Origin: Borreliella garinii | Lineage (GTDB): Bacteria; Spirochaetota; Spirochaetia; Borreliales; Borreliaceae | NCBI RefSeq assembly: GCF_001922545.1 | Contig: NZ_CP018744.1 | Coordinates: 558,001-622,000 of the forward strand | Direction of reading: 5' to 3' | DNA length: 64,000 nucleotides | Shown: one piece after another, positions 17,800-27,199 of the stretch | Numbering within the stretch: position 1 is the first letter of the stretch | Layout: each line of letters opens with the position of its first letter | The notes under the pieces: model-generated | What the model was told of the DNA's origin: nothing | The model's input: the letters and a program-made list of their open reading frames with translations, nothing else | Databases searched by the model: none | Program-made: the position numbers and the translations under genes

Positions 17800-18909
17800 A
17801 TGAAGAAAATTTTTTTCTTTCTTTTTATTAGCTTTTATTTGTTTGGATTTGAAGATAATTCTTTAAAAATCGACATTGATGATGTTTATGTTGAGGCCCA
17901 TGAAGAGGGATTTCATCTTTTTATTAGAAAAAAACCTTCAATCAAGTCAGTAATATTGACAGAGTCTTTTGAAATTCCTGATAAGAAAAAAGATGTGGCG
18001 ACTTATTCATTTCGCACATTAAGTTATAATAAGATTAATGGAGATGAAATTCGAATTTTAAATGGGAGGGTTATTAAGAATAAAGAACTTTTATCATTAA
18101 CATCGTCAACACCTGTTCCTAATAAGAAGTTTGGAGAAGCTTTTCATATATTGATTCCAAAAAAATTAAAATATGGATTTCCAAATTTTTCAACAAGAAG
18201 TGGTGAGATTGATTTAGAAATATTAAAGAGCAAGAAAGAACCTTTTTGGTTTTCTATAAGATCTTTTGAGAAAAAATATAATGATTATTTAGGTAGGTAT
18301 CAAGACAATGCTTATGAATTGTTTTTCAAGGATACTCAAAATCAAGGAAAAATTGAATTTAATGAATTAAGGGATACTTTTACAAAATTTTCAGATGAGG
18401 TTGTTATTGCTAATAATGGCATTGATATTGTTGATAAAATAAAAAAAATTTTAAAAAACTCAGAAGATTCAGTTTATGATTTAGATCTAGTGCTTGTTGT
18501 TGATGTTACTGACAGCATGAAAAGTAATATTGAGATTTTAAAAGAGCATTTATTTTCAATAATAGAGCCTCAACTGCAAAAGTTTAAATCCTATAGAATA
18601 GGTCTTGTTTTTTATAAAGACTATCTTGAAGATTTTTTAACCAAAGCTTTTGATTTTAATACTATCCCTTATTTAAATAATATTCTTAAATATGTCAGCG
18701 TTGGTGGTGGTGGAGATTATCCAGAGGCTGTGTTTGAGGGGATTGATGCTGCCGTAACTCAGTTTGATTGGAGGGCAGAGAGAAGATTTATTATTGTCAT
18801 AGGAGATGCCCCTCCTCATGAATATCCAAGAGGGTCTGTTGTTTATAAAGATGTTATCAATTCTGCAAAAGAAAAAGATATTACAATTTATGGAATAATA
18901 TTCCAGTAA
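17800..18909 (+). CDS. Secreted von Willebrand factor A-domain protein
   Basis: 369 residues. A signal peptide covers ~1-17 (KKIFFFLFISFYLFGF). Residues ~20-225 form an uncharacterised beta-rich part. The C-terminal third is a VWA domain with a MIDAS metal site of the form DVTDSM (D-x-T-x-S, ~residue 234), the central SVGGGGDYPEAVFEGIDAA loop and a final IIVIGDAPPHEYP strand, closing at the stop. VWA domains bind protein partners through a divalent cation. GAGGGTGG precedes the ATG. It follows flcA by 50 bases and is convergent with bamD, 6 bases from stop to stop. Partner unknown; likely periplasmic. Confidence 0.85.
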   Translation: MKKIFFFLFISFYLFGFEDNSLKIDIDDVYVEAHEEGFHLFIRKKPSIKSVILTESFEIPDKKKDVATYSFRTLSYNKINGDEIRILNGRVIKNKELLSLTSSTPVPNKKFGEAFHILIPKKLKYGFPNFSTRSGEIDLEILKSKKEPFWFSIRSFEKKYNDYLGRYQDNAYELFFKDTQNQGKIEFNELRDTFTKFSDEVVIANNGIDIVDKIKKILKNSEDSVYDLDLVLVVDVTDSMKSNIEILKEHLFSIIEPQLQKFKSYRIGLVFYKDYLEDFLTKAFDFNTIPYLNNILKYVSVGGGGDYPEAVFEGIDAAVTQFDWRAERRFIIVIGDAPPHEYPRGSVVYKDVINSAKEKDITIYGIIFQ

Positions 18910-18915
18910 AAATTT

Positions 18916-19281
18916 TTATTTTTTTAAATTTTTATTTTCCATTTTATTTAATATTTTTTTAGCTAAAGGCTTAATCCATTTAGGCATTTTTGCCTTATTT
19001 TCTATTAGCTCTTCAAATATTTTTTTTGCTTTTTCTGTTTTGTTTATTGTGTAGTATATGAATGCAATTTCATATTTGCCAGTAGCAACTATATTCGGAT
19101 TGTGATCGAAATTTTGAATCATTTTTTCGTATGCTTTTAACGCAGAGTTGTAATCATTAACATTGATAGCCTTTTGAGCTTCTCTGAGATAAATCCCATA
19201 AGGAGTTTCTTTTGTTAATTTTTTCAAGTTAATTGTATAGCATGAAATGAGTATTAAGTTTAATAATACTAGTTTTTTCAT
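18916..19281 (-). CDS. bamD: BamD, short lipoprotein of the outer-membrane beta-barrel assembly machine
   Basis: 121 residues. A signal peptide ends in lipobox LISC (Cys ~14), then two to three TPR-like helical pairs (AQKAINVNDYNSALKAYEKM; ATGKYEIAFIYYTINKTEKA). The B. burgdorferi orthologue BB0324 is reported to be a BamD homologue in complex with BamA (BB0795). Proteobacterial BamD has ~245 residues and five TPRs, so this one is about half length, with a Lys-rich tail. It lies downstream of the LysM gene on the same strand, separated by a hairpin. Confidence in the role comes from synteny, not from strong sequence motifs. Confidence 0.8.
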   Translation of the reverse strand: MKKLVLLNLILISCYTINLKKLTKETPYGIYLREAQKAINVNDYNSALKAYEKMIQNFDHNPNIVATGKYEIAFIYYTINKTEKAKKIFEELIENKAKMPKWIKPLAKKILNKMENKNLKK

Positions 19282-19333
19282 TTTCTGTCTCTTTTAGAAT
19301 GTTTTTATTTTTAATTTTATTAGATATAAAGCA

Positions 19334-19364
19334 AGAAAGCAAGACTCTTGTAGCCTTGCTTTCT
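19334..19364 (-). terminator. Hairpin between the LysM gene and bamD
   Basis: A perfect 10-bp stem (AGAAAGCAAG 19334-19343 / CTTGCTTTCT 19355-19364) with an 11-base loop, 13 bases after the LysM gene stop. On the minus strand the following sequence is only partly T-rich (TGCTTTAT), so it may be a partial terminator or attenuator that lowers bamD relative to its neighbour. Confidence 0.55.
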
Positions 19365-19376
19365 GATTGTTTTTAA

Positions 19377-20519
<1,143 letters not shown>

Positions 20520-20601
20520 CTAATAACTTGGCTTCTATTATCTTTAATTATCTTTAAAGTAAGAACCCCTAAATATTAAAGTTCTTTTTTGCTATCCTAT
20601 T

Positions 20602-20625
20602 ATTATAGCAATTATAGCATGTCAA
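20602..20625 (-). promoter_or_regulatory. Tandem extended -10 promoter for the LysM gene
   Basis: A 9-base unit is perfectly duplicated (20602-20610 and 20611-20619). Read on the minus strand each copy is TGCTATAAT, an exact extended -10 (TGnTATAAT). A consensus TTGACA sits immediately upstream at 20620-20625. The spacing from TTGACA to the distal TATAAT is only 12, so the extended -10 elements probably work without it, or TTGACA pairs with TAATAG at 17 bases. Confidence 0.55.
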
Positions 20626-20712
20626 TAAAAACCTAATATTTTTAATTCTTAAATTAAATTATAGTTCTTTTTTACCATTGTTCAAAGTGTAATAAATTTA
20701 TGTAAAACAAGG

Positions 20713-20718
20713 TATAAT
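20713..20718 (+). promoter_or_regulatory. -10 element for the FecR-domain gene
   Basis: TATAAT in the context AAGGTATAATTAAG, 45 bases before the ATG at 20764. The -35 region at 17 bases (TAATAA) is poor. It shares its context with the element at 13873. Confidence 0.45.
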
Positions 20719-20763
20719 TAAGTTGATAAGTTTTTTAAAGATTGGGAGAGCTATATTTTTAAA

Positions 20764-21846
20764 ATGTATTATTTTGTCCTTTTTGTATTGTTTTCAAGCA
20801 GGGCGTTGTTTTCTCAAGTAGCAGTTATAAAAGAAATAGAAGGTAAAGTTAGTGTTATTAGAAATACAGTTCCTATTAAGTTGGATTTAGATGACGAAAT
20901 TTTTGAGTATGATTTTATCGAAGTTGGAGAAAATTCGAAGCTTAAAATAAATTTATATGGAATAAACGGTATTTCTGCAGATTTAATTTTTTATTCCAAT
21001 ACAAATAGTTTAGTGTTTTATTCTTCTCTTAAAGATTTGCAAGATGCAAAAATATATTTATTTAGAGGAAGTCTTGATGCGGCAATTTACAATATTGTTA
21101 AAGGATCTTCATTTTCTGTTATAATAGACAATAATTTATTTAAAGCTGAAAATGCGTCAAAATTTTATGCCAACAGTGATTATTTTAATAATTTTTTTAT
21201 TAATGTTTACAAGGGTAGTGTGGGGCATATTAATAAAACCGAATATTTAATTTTTCCCAATACTAGTCTTTTGCTTTTTAATGGAAATTCTTTTTTACAT
21301 AAAGTCAATGAAGGCACTTTAAAGGGTGTTAATCAAAATTTTATAAGGATGGCTAAAGATAATTTTATGTCTTTAAATAAAGGGTTTTTATATTTTTTTA
21401 TTTTAAAATACATTGAAGATAGTTTTAGATTTAACTTTATGTATGATCATTTAATGAAAGATTTTAAATTTAATTCTATATATTCAAAATGGAGCTTGGA
21501 AGATAAAAATTATAAACTTGGTAACAGGGTTGACATGAATAAAAATGTTAATTATTTAAAGGGAAGAATTGGTGTGCTTTTTAATAATTTTGTTGACTTG
21601 GCCAATAGGTTTTATTTTGTGGATGACGTTTTTAAATCTTTTTCTACTTTTTTCGACAAGTCAATAGCTGCTAACAGCCCTATTTCAAAATTTTTAAAAG
21701 ATTACAAAGCTAATAAAAATTTTTTAAAAAATAAGTTTTTTAAAACAATTCATTCTCTAAAGATGTATTTAAGACGTTCTAATGATGACATTACCAGTAA
21801 TTTAAATGTTAATGAATTGCATTTATTACGTCCTAGAGAGTTTTGA
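20764..21846 (+). CDS. Exported FecR-domain protein
   Basis: 360 residues. A short signal peptide (YYFVLFVLFSSRALFSQ) is followed by a FecR-type domain: IKEIEGKVSVIRN, then LDDEIFEYDFIEVGENSKLKI, the typical 'background' strand pair of FecR proteins. Elsewhere FecR is an iron-signalling anti-sigma partner; here there is no FecI sigma gene or TonB receptor nearby and the domain is at the N-terminus of an exported protein, so a structural or signalling role in the periplasm is more likely. Residues ~200-360 are helical and unrecognised. GGGAG lies 14 bases before the ATG, a longer gap than usual. Divergent from the LysM gene. Confidence 0.72.
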   Translation: MYYFVLFVLFSSRALFSQVAVIKEIEGKVSVIRNTVPIKLDLDDEIFEYDFIEVGENSKLKINLYGINGISADLIFYSNTNSLVFYSSLKDLQDAKIYLFRGSLDAAIYNIVKGSSFSVIIDNNLFKAENASKFYANSDYFNNFFINVYKGSVGHINKTEYLIFPNTSLLLFNGNSFLHKVNEGTLKGVNQNFIRMAKDNFMSLNKGFLYFFILKYIEDSFRFNFMYDHLMKDFKFNSIYSKWSLEDKNYKLGNRVDMNKNVNYLKGRIGVLFNNFVDLANRFYFVDDVFKSFSTFFDKSIAANSPISKFLKDYKANKNFLKNKFFKTIHSLKMYLRRSNDDITSNLNVNELHLLRPREF

Positions 21847-22264
21847 TTTTTATATATTTAGCTTTTTATGTTAAAGTTATTTGTTGGATAAAATGATATA
21901 TTCCTTGAACTTGAAAATTCAAATAGAAGGAGAAATTAACTGATTGGTTTTGCTAGCTATTTTAAACCATTGATATTGAGTATTTTTTAAAAAATGAAAA
22001 ATTTTTAAATTTTATTATATATTATTCAACGGAATTTAAAATTTGCATTCAGAATTTGCTTAATATTTTATTTAATTTGGATTTTGATTTTTTTTACAAA
22101 ATCTTATAATAAGGGGAAAAAATGTGCTCTTCAGATGTTTAGATAATTTTTTAATTAGTTTTGGAGGCTTTATTTTTATAGCTTATTATGGATCTTTTTT
22201 GTATTTGACTTTCGTGGTATTAATTTGAATTTAATAATAATGAATAAAAGGATGTTTTATCTTT
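21847..22264. other. 418-base region upstream of the nucleoside-type ABC importer
   Basis: No gene of size. It contains a TATAAT at 22105-22110 (no good -35), a strong AAGGGG immediately after it with a six-codon ATG frame at 22122, an orphan GGAGG near 22163 with no usable start behind it, and a ten-codon ATG frame at 22240-22272 that overlaps the importer start. This would leave a ~148-base leader on the importer mRNA. I recognise no riboswitch class in it. Confidence 0.5.
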
Positions 22265-23317
22265 ATGAGTAAGAACTTGTTTTTTAAAGTGTTTTGGATT
22301 TTATTCACAGTATTTCATTTATATTTATTTGTTTATTTAATTTTTTTAAAGAAGCGAAAAACTGATGTTTCTAATAAAACTAATATTGCTTTATTTATTC
22401 CAGGGGTTATTTCAGGGTCTCCATCTTATAAAGAAATGTATGATTCTTTGTTTGAATTCAAAAAAAAGCACGAAGATCTTGAAATTAAAGTTTTAGAAGC
22501 TGGATTTAATCAAAGTGAGTGGATAGAAATGCTTGAAAAATTATTAAATTCAAAAAAATATGATTTTTTAATAACTACGAATAATGCTATGCAAGATATT
22601 GTTGATAGTGTTTCGAGCAATTATCCCCATACTAAGTTTCTCATTTTTGATTCTTTAGTCAAAAACACTAACAATCAAGTTTATTCAGTCTCTTATAACG
22701 TTGCAGAAGAGGCATATATTTTAGGATATTATGTAGGCCTTTTTTTAATGGAATTTGTTAAATCTGGCTTTGGGAATGCTGCTCTGATTGCAGGTCAAAA
22801 CTATCCTGCTATGAGAGATTATATTTATTATTATTTTAAAAAAGGCATTCTTGATGTGGGTGTTAGGTCTGAAGTTTATTATAGAGTTTTAGGCAATTGG
22901 CATGATAGTAATTTGGCTAAATTGTTATCAGACTCTTTAATTAAAGATTCGGGGGCCTTGGTAATACTTCCTATTGTAGGACCTGCTGTTGAAGGAGTAC
23001 TTTCTTCTGTTAGAGAGAATAATATTTCTGCGGTTCTTTTTGATAGTGAAGATTATTTAGATAATAAAGAAAATATTATTGGTTCGGGAATTACAAATCA
23101 AAAATATTATGTTTCATATATTTTGGATAAGGCTCTTAAGTCAGAGATTAACTATGGGAATTCTGATATTTTTGGTATAAAACATAAAGGGGTTTTATTT
23201 AATCTTTCAAATGTTTTTTACTTAGGGCAAACCAGTCAAAAGTTGAAAGAAGATCTTTTAAAAAAAATAGAAGAGGTTAGTGCAAATGGTATAAAAATTG
23301 ATTTGGAACAAAATTAA
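22265..23317 (+). CDS. BMP/PnrA-type substrate-binding protein of an ABC importer
   Basis: 350 residues. Matches the basic membrane protein/Med family, whose characterised members bind purine nucleosides: NIALFIPGVISGSPSYKEMY opening, KYDFLITTNNAMQD, AYILGYYVGLFL, a central NAALIAGQNYPAMRDY and ALVILPIVGPAVEG. Unlike BmpA-D it shows no lipobox; instead an N-terminal hydrophobic helix (~5-29) ends in KKRK, so it should stay tethered to the inner membrane as an uncleaved anchor. A weak AAAGGA lies 12 bases before the ATG, and a ten-codon upstream frame overlaps the start. Its stop overlaps the ATPase gene by one base. Ligand not readable; nucleosides are the family expectation. Confidence 0.85.
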   Translation: MSKNLFFKVFWILFTVFHLYLFVYLIFLKKRKTDVSNKTNIALFIPGVISGSPSYKEMYDSLFEFKKKHEDLEIKVLEAGFNQSEWIEMLEKLLNSKKYDFLITTNNAMQDIVDSVSSNYPHTKFLIFDSLVKNTNNQVYSVSYNVAEEAYILGYYVGLFLMEFVKSGFGNAALIAGQNYPAMRDYIYYYFKKGILDVGVRSEVYYRVLGNWHDSNLAKLLSDSLIKDSGALVILPIVGPAVEGVLSSVRENNISAVLFDSEDYLDNKENIIGSGITNQKYYVSYILDKALKSEINYGNSDIFGIKHKGVLFNLSNVFYLGQTSQKLKEDLLKKIEEVSANGIKIDLEQN

Positions 23318-24777
23318 TGGTAGAGTTTAAAAATATAGTTAAATATTTCCCAGATATTGATAAGCCTATTTTAGATAGTATTAATTTAAAAATTGGAGAA
23401 GTTAAAATTTTCACAGTAGTTGGTAAAAATGGAGAAGGGAAGAGCACTCTAGCCAAGATTATTGCCGGACTTGTTGAATTTGATAGTGGTGAAATATTGG
23501 TCAATGGTATTAAACAGAAAAATTGGAATGTAGATAAAGCTAAAAATAACGGCATTTATCTTGTCTCTCAAGTTCCTAATTTGAAAATGAATTTAAGAGT
23601 ATGGGAATATTTGAGTATTTATTGGTTTGGTTATGCATTTTTCATGCCGATGAATAAATCTAAGACCTATAAATATTATAAATGGCTTATGCAATTTTAT
23701 AAAATTTCTTTTGATCTAGATAAGAAAATTAAAGATTTGAATATTAAAGAGATTTATTTTTTACTTATTATTGCTTCTCTTAAAGAGAATGCAAAAATAA
23801 TTATTTTTGATGAGAGTGCTGCTTATTTTTCTCAAAAAGAAGCTCAAGCTTTTATAAAATTGCTTGTATTGCTTAAGAAATCAGGAATTGCCTCTTTTTT
23901 TATTACCCACAGTGAGATAACAGATGCTGTAAAATTTAGCGATGAGTTTATTGTTTTAAAAGATGGTAAGTGTTTTAGAACAATAAATAAAGAATCAATT
24001 TTGAGTAAACTTGAATCCTCTAGCGATAAAACATTTTTTGCAAATATTAATTTTAATAAATTTGAAAAGGATTCTATTAAATTTAATCTGTTTTTTGAAG
24101 ATTTTTGGAAGTACGATGTTAGTTTTTCTTTAAATAAAAGGGGTGTTTTAGGAATAATTGGTGAAGAAGCTACAATTAAAACTTGGGAAAAATTATTCTT
24201 AGGAGAACTTATTTTTGTTGGGTGCATAAAAATTGATGGCATCAGATATGAGCGAATAAATATTTTTGAGTGTAAAGCGGGATTTTTACCTCTAGGTATT
24301 GGCAATTTATTTCCTGATAATAGCAGTATATTGGATAATTTTTTAGCTAAATTTATGAATTTTGAAAATAAAATTTTTATTAGGCAATCTTATATTAATA
24401 ATATTAAAAATTTTTTTAAAAAAAAAATGGAATTTTGTAGCGAAGAGAAAATATATAGAATTCTTTATTCCAAATCTTTGGCATTTTCTGGAGGAACTTT
24501 GAAGAAGTTTGCTCTTTACAGAGAAATGTATATTGCAAAAAGTTTTTTAGTTTGTTTTTCTCCTTTAAGCAATTTAGATCATAAGGCTTATAATGAAATG
24601 TCTGTTGCTATTCGTAATTATTCAAAAGAAAAGCCAGTTCTTTTGATTACCTCTAATTTAGATGAATTACTTTTGCTCTCCGATAACATTTTAGCAATGA
24701 AAATGGGAGAAGTTTTGTTAAACGTATCTAGAGAAAAGATTAGTAAAGAAAAATTAAAGGAATTACTATTTTTATGA
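23317..24777 (+). CDS. Double-domain ABC ATPase of the nucleoside-type importer
   Basis: 486 residues in two nucleotide-binding domains, as in MglA/RbsA. Domain 1 has a good Walker A (GKNGEGKST, ~39-47), Walker B IIIFDES and switch FITH, but the LSGGQ signature is replaced by LNIKEIYFLL. Domain 2 has an SGG signature (LAFSGGTLKKFALYREM) but its Walker A has decayed (GEEATIKTW) and Walker B lacks Asp-Glu (LVCFSPLSNLD). In an ABC sandwich, domain 1 Walker A/B faces domain 2's signature, so exactly one ATP site should remain active. Start overlaps the binding-protein stop; the permease gene overlaps its end by 4 bases. Confidence 0.9.
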   Translation: MVEFKNIVKYFPDIDKPILDSINLKIGEVKIFTVVGKNGEGKSTLAKIIAGLVEFDSGEILVNGIKQKNWNVDKAKNNGIYLVSQVPNLKMNLRVWEYLSIYWFGYAFFMPMNKSKTYKYYKWLMQFYKISFDLDKKIKDLNIKEIYFLLIIASLKENAKIIIFDESAAYFSQKEAQAFIKLLVLLKKSGIASFFITHSEITDAVKFSDEFIVLKDGKCFRTINKESILSKLESSSDKTFFANINFNKFEKDSIKFNLFFEDFWKYDVSFSLNKRGVLGIIGEEATIKTWEKLFLGELIFVGCIKIDGIRYERINIFECKAGFLPLGIGNLFPDNSSILDNFLAKFMNFENKIFIRQSYINNIKNFFKKKMEFCSEEKIYRILYSKSLAFSGGTLKKFALYREMYIAKSFLVCFSPLSNLDHKAYNEMSVAIRNYSKEKPVLLITSNLDELLLLSDNILAMKMGEVLLNVSREKISKEKLKELLFL

Positions 24778-25706
24778 CCTTGTTTAAAAATGGTTTAATG
24801 GCATTAATTTTTTCTTTTTTGATATTAAGTATTAGCTATTTTTTTGGTGATTTTTTTCAATTTTCTTATATCAAGATGATATCTTGGCGTTTTATTTTAT
24901 TTTTAATAATGGCTACTGGCATTGCTACTTGCGCCAAGAGCAATGCATTAAATCTTGGAAATGAGGGTCAGGTTTATTTTGGAGCATTTTTCGTTTATAT
25001 ATTTTCAAGTTTTTTTGGATTGACTTATTTTAATTTTATATATTTGATATTTTTAAGTTCTTTTTTTGTGGGACTTTTAGGACTTCTTCCCTTTTTTATT
25101 ACTTTTTTCTTTGGATTAAATAGAGCTTTAACAGGGCTTTTAATATCTTATGGAAATCAAAGGTTGGTAGATGGATTTATTTTAAATATGTTGAAAACAG
25201 GTAGTTTTTCTAATCAGACAAAAAGAATCAATGGTTTATTTGCTTTAGATTCATCACTTATTTACTTATTTTTATTTGGTATGTCAATTTGGTTTTTTTA
25301 TTTTTTTATGCATAAAAAAACTATTTATGGACTTCAGCTTGAAATATTAAGTAATAAGAAAAAGATAGATATTTTTTCCAATATAAATGAATTTAAATAT
25401 AAGTTTTTTGCTGTATTTGGTAGTGCTTTTTTAAATGGTCTTGTAGGTTCTATGTTTGTAGTGTTTTTTAAACCATATTTGGTTTTAGGGCTGACTTCGG
25501 GGCTTGGTTGGAACAGTTTAATTGTTGCTGTAATTTCAGGATTTAATTATATTTATGTATTATTTTTTAGTCTATTATTTTCAATATTAATCGAATTTAA
25601 TAATTTTCTTAATATAAATTATGATTTTAAGTATGAATTTATTGGTCTTTGTCAATCAATTGCTATTTTTCTCTCTTTATTTTTGATTAAAGCTAGGAAA
25701 AAGTAG
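24774..25706 (+). CDS. ABC importer permease, first subunit (BMP/nucleoside type)
   Basis: 310 residues, strongly hydrophobic with about eight to nine predicted helices and the family motif NALNLGNEGQVYFGAF followed later by ALTGLLISYGNQ and the cytoplasmic loop LSNKKKIDIFSNINEFKYK that contacts the ATPase. It resembles the BPD_transp_2 permeases (RnsC/NupP-like) that partner a double-domain ATPase. Very rich in Phe, Leu and Ile. Overlaps the ATPase gene by 4 bases and is followed directly by the second permease with no gap. Confidence 0.88.
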   Translation: MTLFKNGLMALIFSFLILSISYFFGDFFQFSYIKMISWRFILFLIMATGIATCAKSNALNLGNEGQVYFGAFFVYIFSSFFGLTYFNFIYLIFLSSFFVGLLGLLPFFITFFFGLNRALTGLLISYGNQRLVDGFILNMLKTGSFSNQTKRINGLFALDSSLIYLFLFGMSIWFFYFFMHKKTIYGLQLEILSNKKKIDIFSNINEFKYKFFAVFGSAFLNGLVGSMFVVFFKPYLVLGLTSGLGWNSLIVAVISGFNYIYVLFFSLLFSILIEFNNFLNINYDFKYEFIGLCQSIAIFLSLFLIKARKK

Positions 25707-26513
25707 ATGTTTGGTATTTTTGAGCAAGCTATTGTATTTTCGTATTTAGCACTTGGGGCCCTTTATACAGAAAGGATAAAACTTTTAAATGTATCTATTG
25801 AGGGCATTTCGTATCTTTCAATATTTTTAACATCTTTTTTTATTTATTTGGGATATGGAATTTTTATGTCGACCATTTTCACTCTTTTTATCAGCTTTTT
25901 GTTTGGATTTTTTTTATCTTTTATAGTAAAGAAAAATTATGATATTTTTATAGCAGGAATAGGTATTAATATTTTTTGTTATTTTTTTGTTGATTATTTA
26001 ATGAAGAGTAATTTTAATTTTATTCCTGGTTTTACTTTGAATTTATCTGGTAATTTTGAGATTATTACTTTTATTGCGATTTTTTTCATTTTTTTATTTA
26101 TTACTGTTTATGTTATAAGTTATTCAAGAATTAGAGCAGTTTTTGAATTTATATCTTCAAGAAATTATGAAGACATTTTGGGTGAAAAAATAAGCAATCG
26201 TTTCAAATCTTTTGCAATTTTTGTATCAATTTTCACAGCAAGTCTTGCCGGTTCATTTGTTGCAGTAAATCTTAATGCTTACTCTTATAATTTGGGACTA
26301 AACAATGGTTGGCTTGCTATTTGCATTCTTTATATTGCATTTTCAAATCCTTTATTAATTTTCCCAATTTCTTTTTTGATAGTTTTTTTTGAATATCAAT
26401 TTTTTCACACCCAAGAGTATATAAATTCTTATTTTTCCCTTTCTTTTACATTTTATGTGGCAATAATAATAAATATATTGGTTTCGCTGATTAAGAAAAA
26501 AGATAAATCTTAA
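25707..26513 (+). CDS. ABC importer permease, second subunit (BMP/nucleoside type)
   Basis: 268 residues, about eight helices. It carries the RnsD/NupQ-like start GALYTERIKLLNVSIEGISYLS (normally 'G..TER.G.lNIg.EG'), and the coupling-loop area FISSRNYEDILGEKIS. With the preceding gene it would form the heterodimeric membrane channel. It begins one base after the first permease stop and converges with a minus-strand TPR gene, two bases between stop codons; no terminator hairpin is visible there. Confidence 0.87.
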   Translation: MFGIFEQAIVFSYLALGALYTERIKLLNVSIEGISYLSIFLTSFFIYLGYGIFMSTIFTLFISFLFGFFLSFIVKKNYDIFIAGIGINIFCYFFVDYLMKSNFNFIPGFTLNLSGNFEIITFIAIFFIFLFITVYVISYSRIRAVFEFISSRNYEDILGEKISNRFKSFAIFVSIFTASLAGSFVAVNLNAYSYNLGLNNGWLAICILYIAFSNPLLIFPISFLIVFFEYQFFHTQEYINSYFSLSFTFYVAIIINILVSLIKKKDKS

Positions 26514-26515
26514 GT

Positions 26516-27199
26516 TCAAGTTTTGCACATTGTGTTTTGAATTGTTTTTAGAGTACTAATTTGCAGGTATAATTCTTTTAATTTTTTCCTGTTAAAATAA
26601 TAGAAGGGTATTTGTTTTATTATTTCTAAACTATTTAAAAAAATTATAAATAAGGTATCGTCATTAAGCGCTAATTGGAATGTTGAGGTCAATATTGTAT
26701 TAAATGCTTCATTTTCATTTTTTACAAAATGATAAATACTTTTTTTTAAAAGAGCATCAAGTGCTATAAATATATTTTCTTTGAACAATTCCTTACCGCT
26801 TTGGAAAAATTCAATTATGTAGTCCATTGAATTTTCAACCTCTCCTATTAAAAAGTATGCCCAAGAGATATCTAAAAAGTTTTTTTTATCTTTAAAGTCT
26901 ATTATTTTTAAGTAATCTTGAGATTTAACAATTGCTTTCTTCCAGTTTTTATTTAAATATTCCAATTCTGAAAGCAAAAGATGGGCATCAACTTGATTTT
27001 GATCCATGTTAACTATTTTTTTTAGATTTGCTATAGCTTTGTTGTATTTTTTTGAGTTTTTTAGCATCATTGATTTTTGATAAAGTTTTTCTATTTTATA
27101 TTTGTTTGCTTGTTCATTGAGCTTTGATGTTGATTTTATTTCAGGGTAAATATTTGTAATCAAACCATAGAAAAGCGCTATTATTATTGTTTTTCTCAT
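26516..27199 (-). CDS. Exported TPR-like protein, function unknown
   Basis: 227 residues. A signal peptide or anchor (RKTIIIALFYGLITNIYPE) is followed by TPR-like helical pairs: KSMMLKNSKKYNKAIANLKK, DAHLLLSELEYLNKNWKKAI and DISWAYFLIGEVENSMDYI (~40-140). The C-terminal third is helical and unrecognised. Lys, Asn and Ile rich, as expected for a minus-strand gene here. Its start overlaps the prenyl synthase stop by one base, so the two form a small operon. Confidence 0.7.
   Translation of the reverse strand: MRKTIIIALFYGLITNIYPEIKSTSKLNEQANKYKIEKLYQKSMMLKNSKKYNKAIANLKKIVNMDQNQVDAHLLLSELEYLNKNWKKAIVKSQDYLKIIDFKDKKNFLDISWAYFLIGEVENSMDYIIEFFQSGKELFKENIFIALDALLKKSIYHFVKNENEAFNTILTSTFQLALNDDTLFIIFLNSLEIIKQIPFYYFNRKKLKELYLQISTLKTIQNTMCKT

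Noticed and set aside
20764..21846. FecR protein as part of an iron-sensing FecIR system
   Set aside because: No sigma factor or TonB-dependent receptor gene is near, and the FecR domain is in an exported protein.
22122..22142. Six-codon ATG frame behind a strong AAGGGG
   Set aside because: If the adjacent TATAAT is the promoter, the ribosome site would lie upstream of the transcript start; not supportable as a gene.
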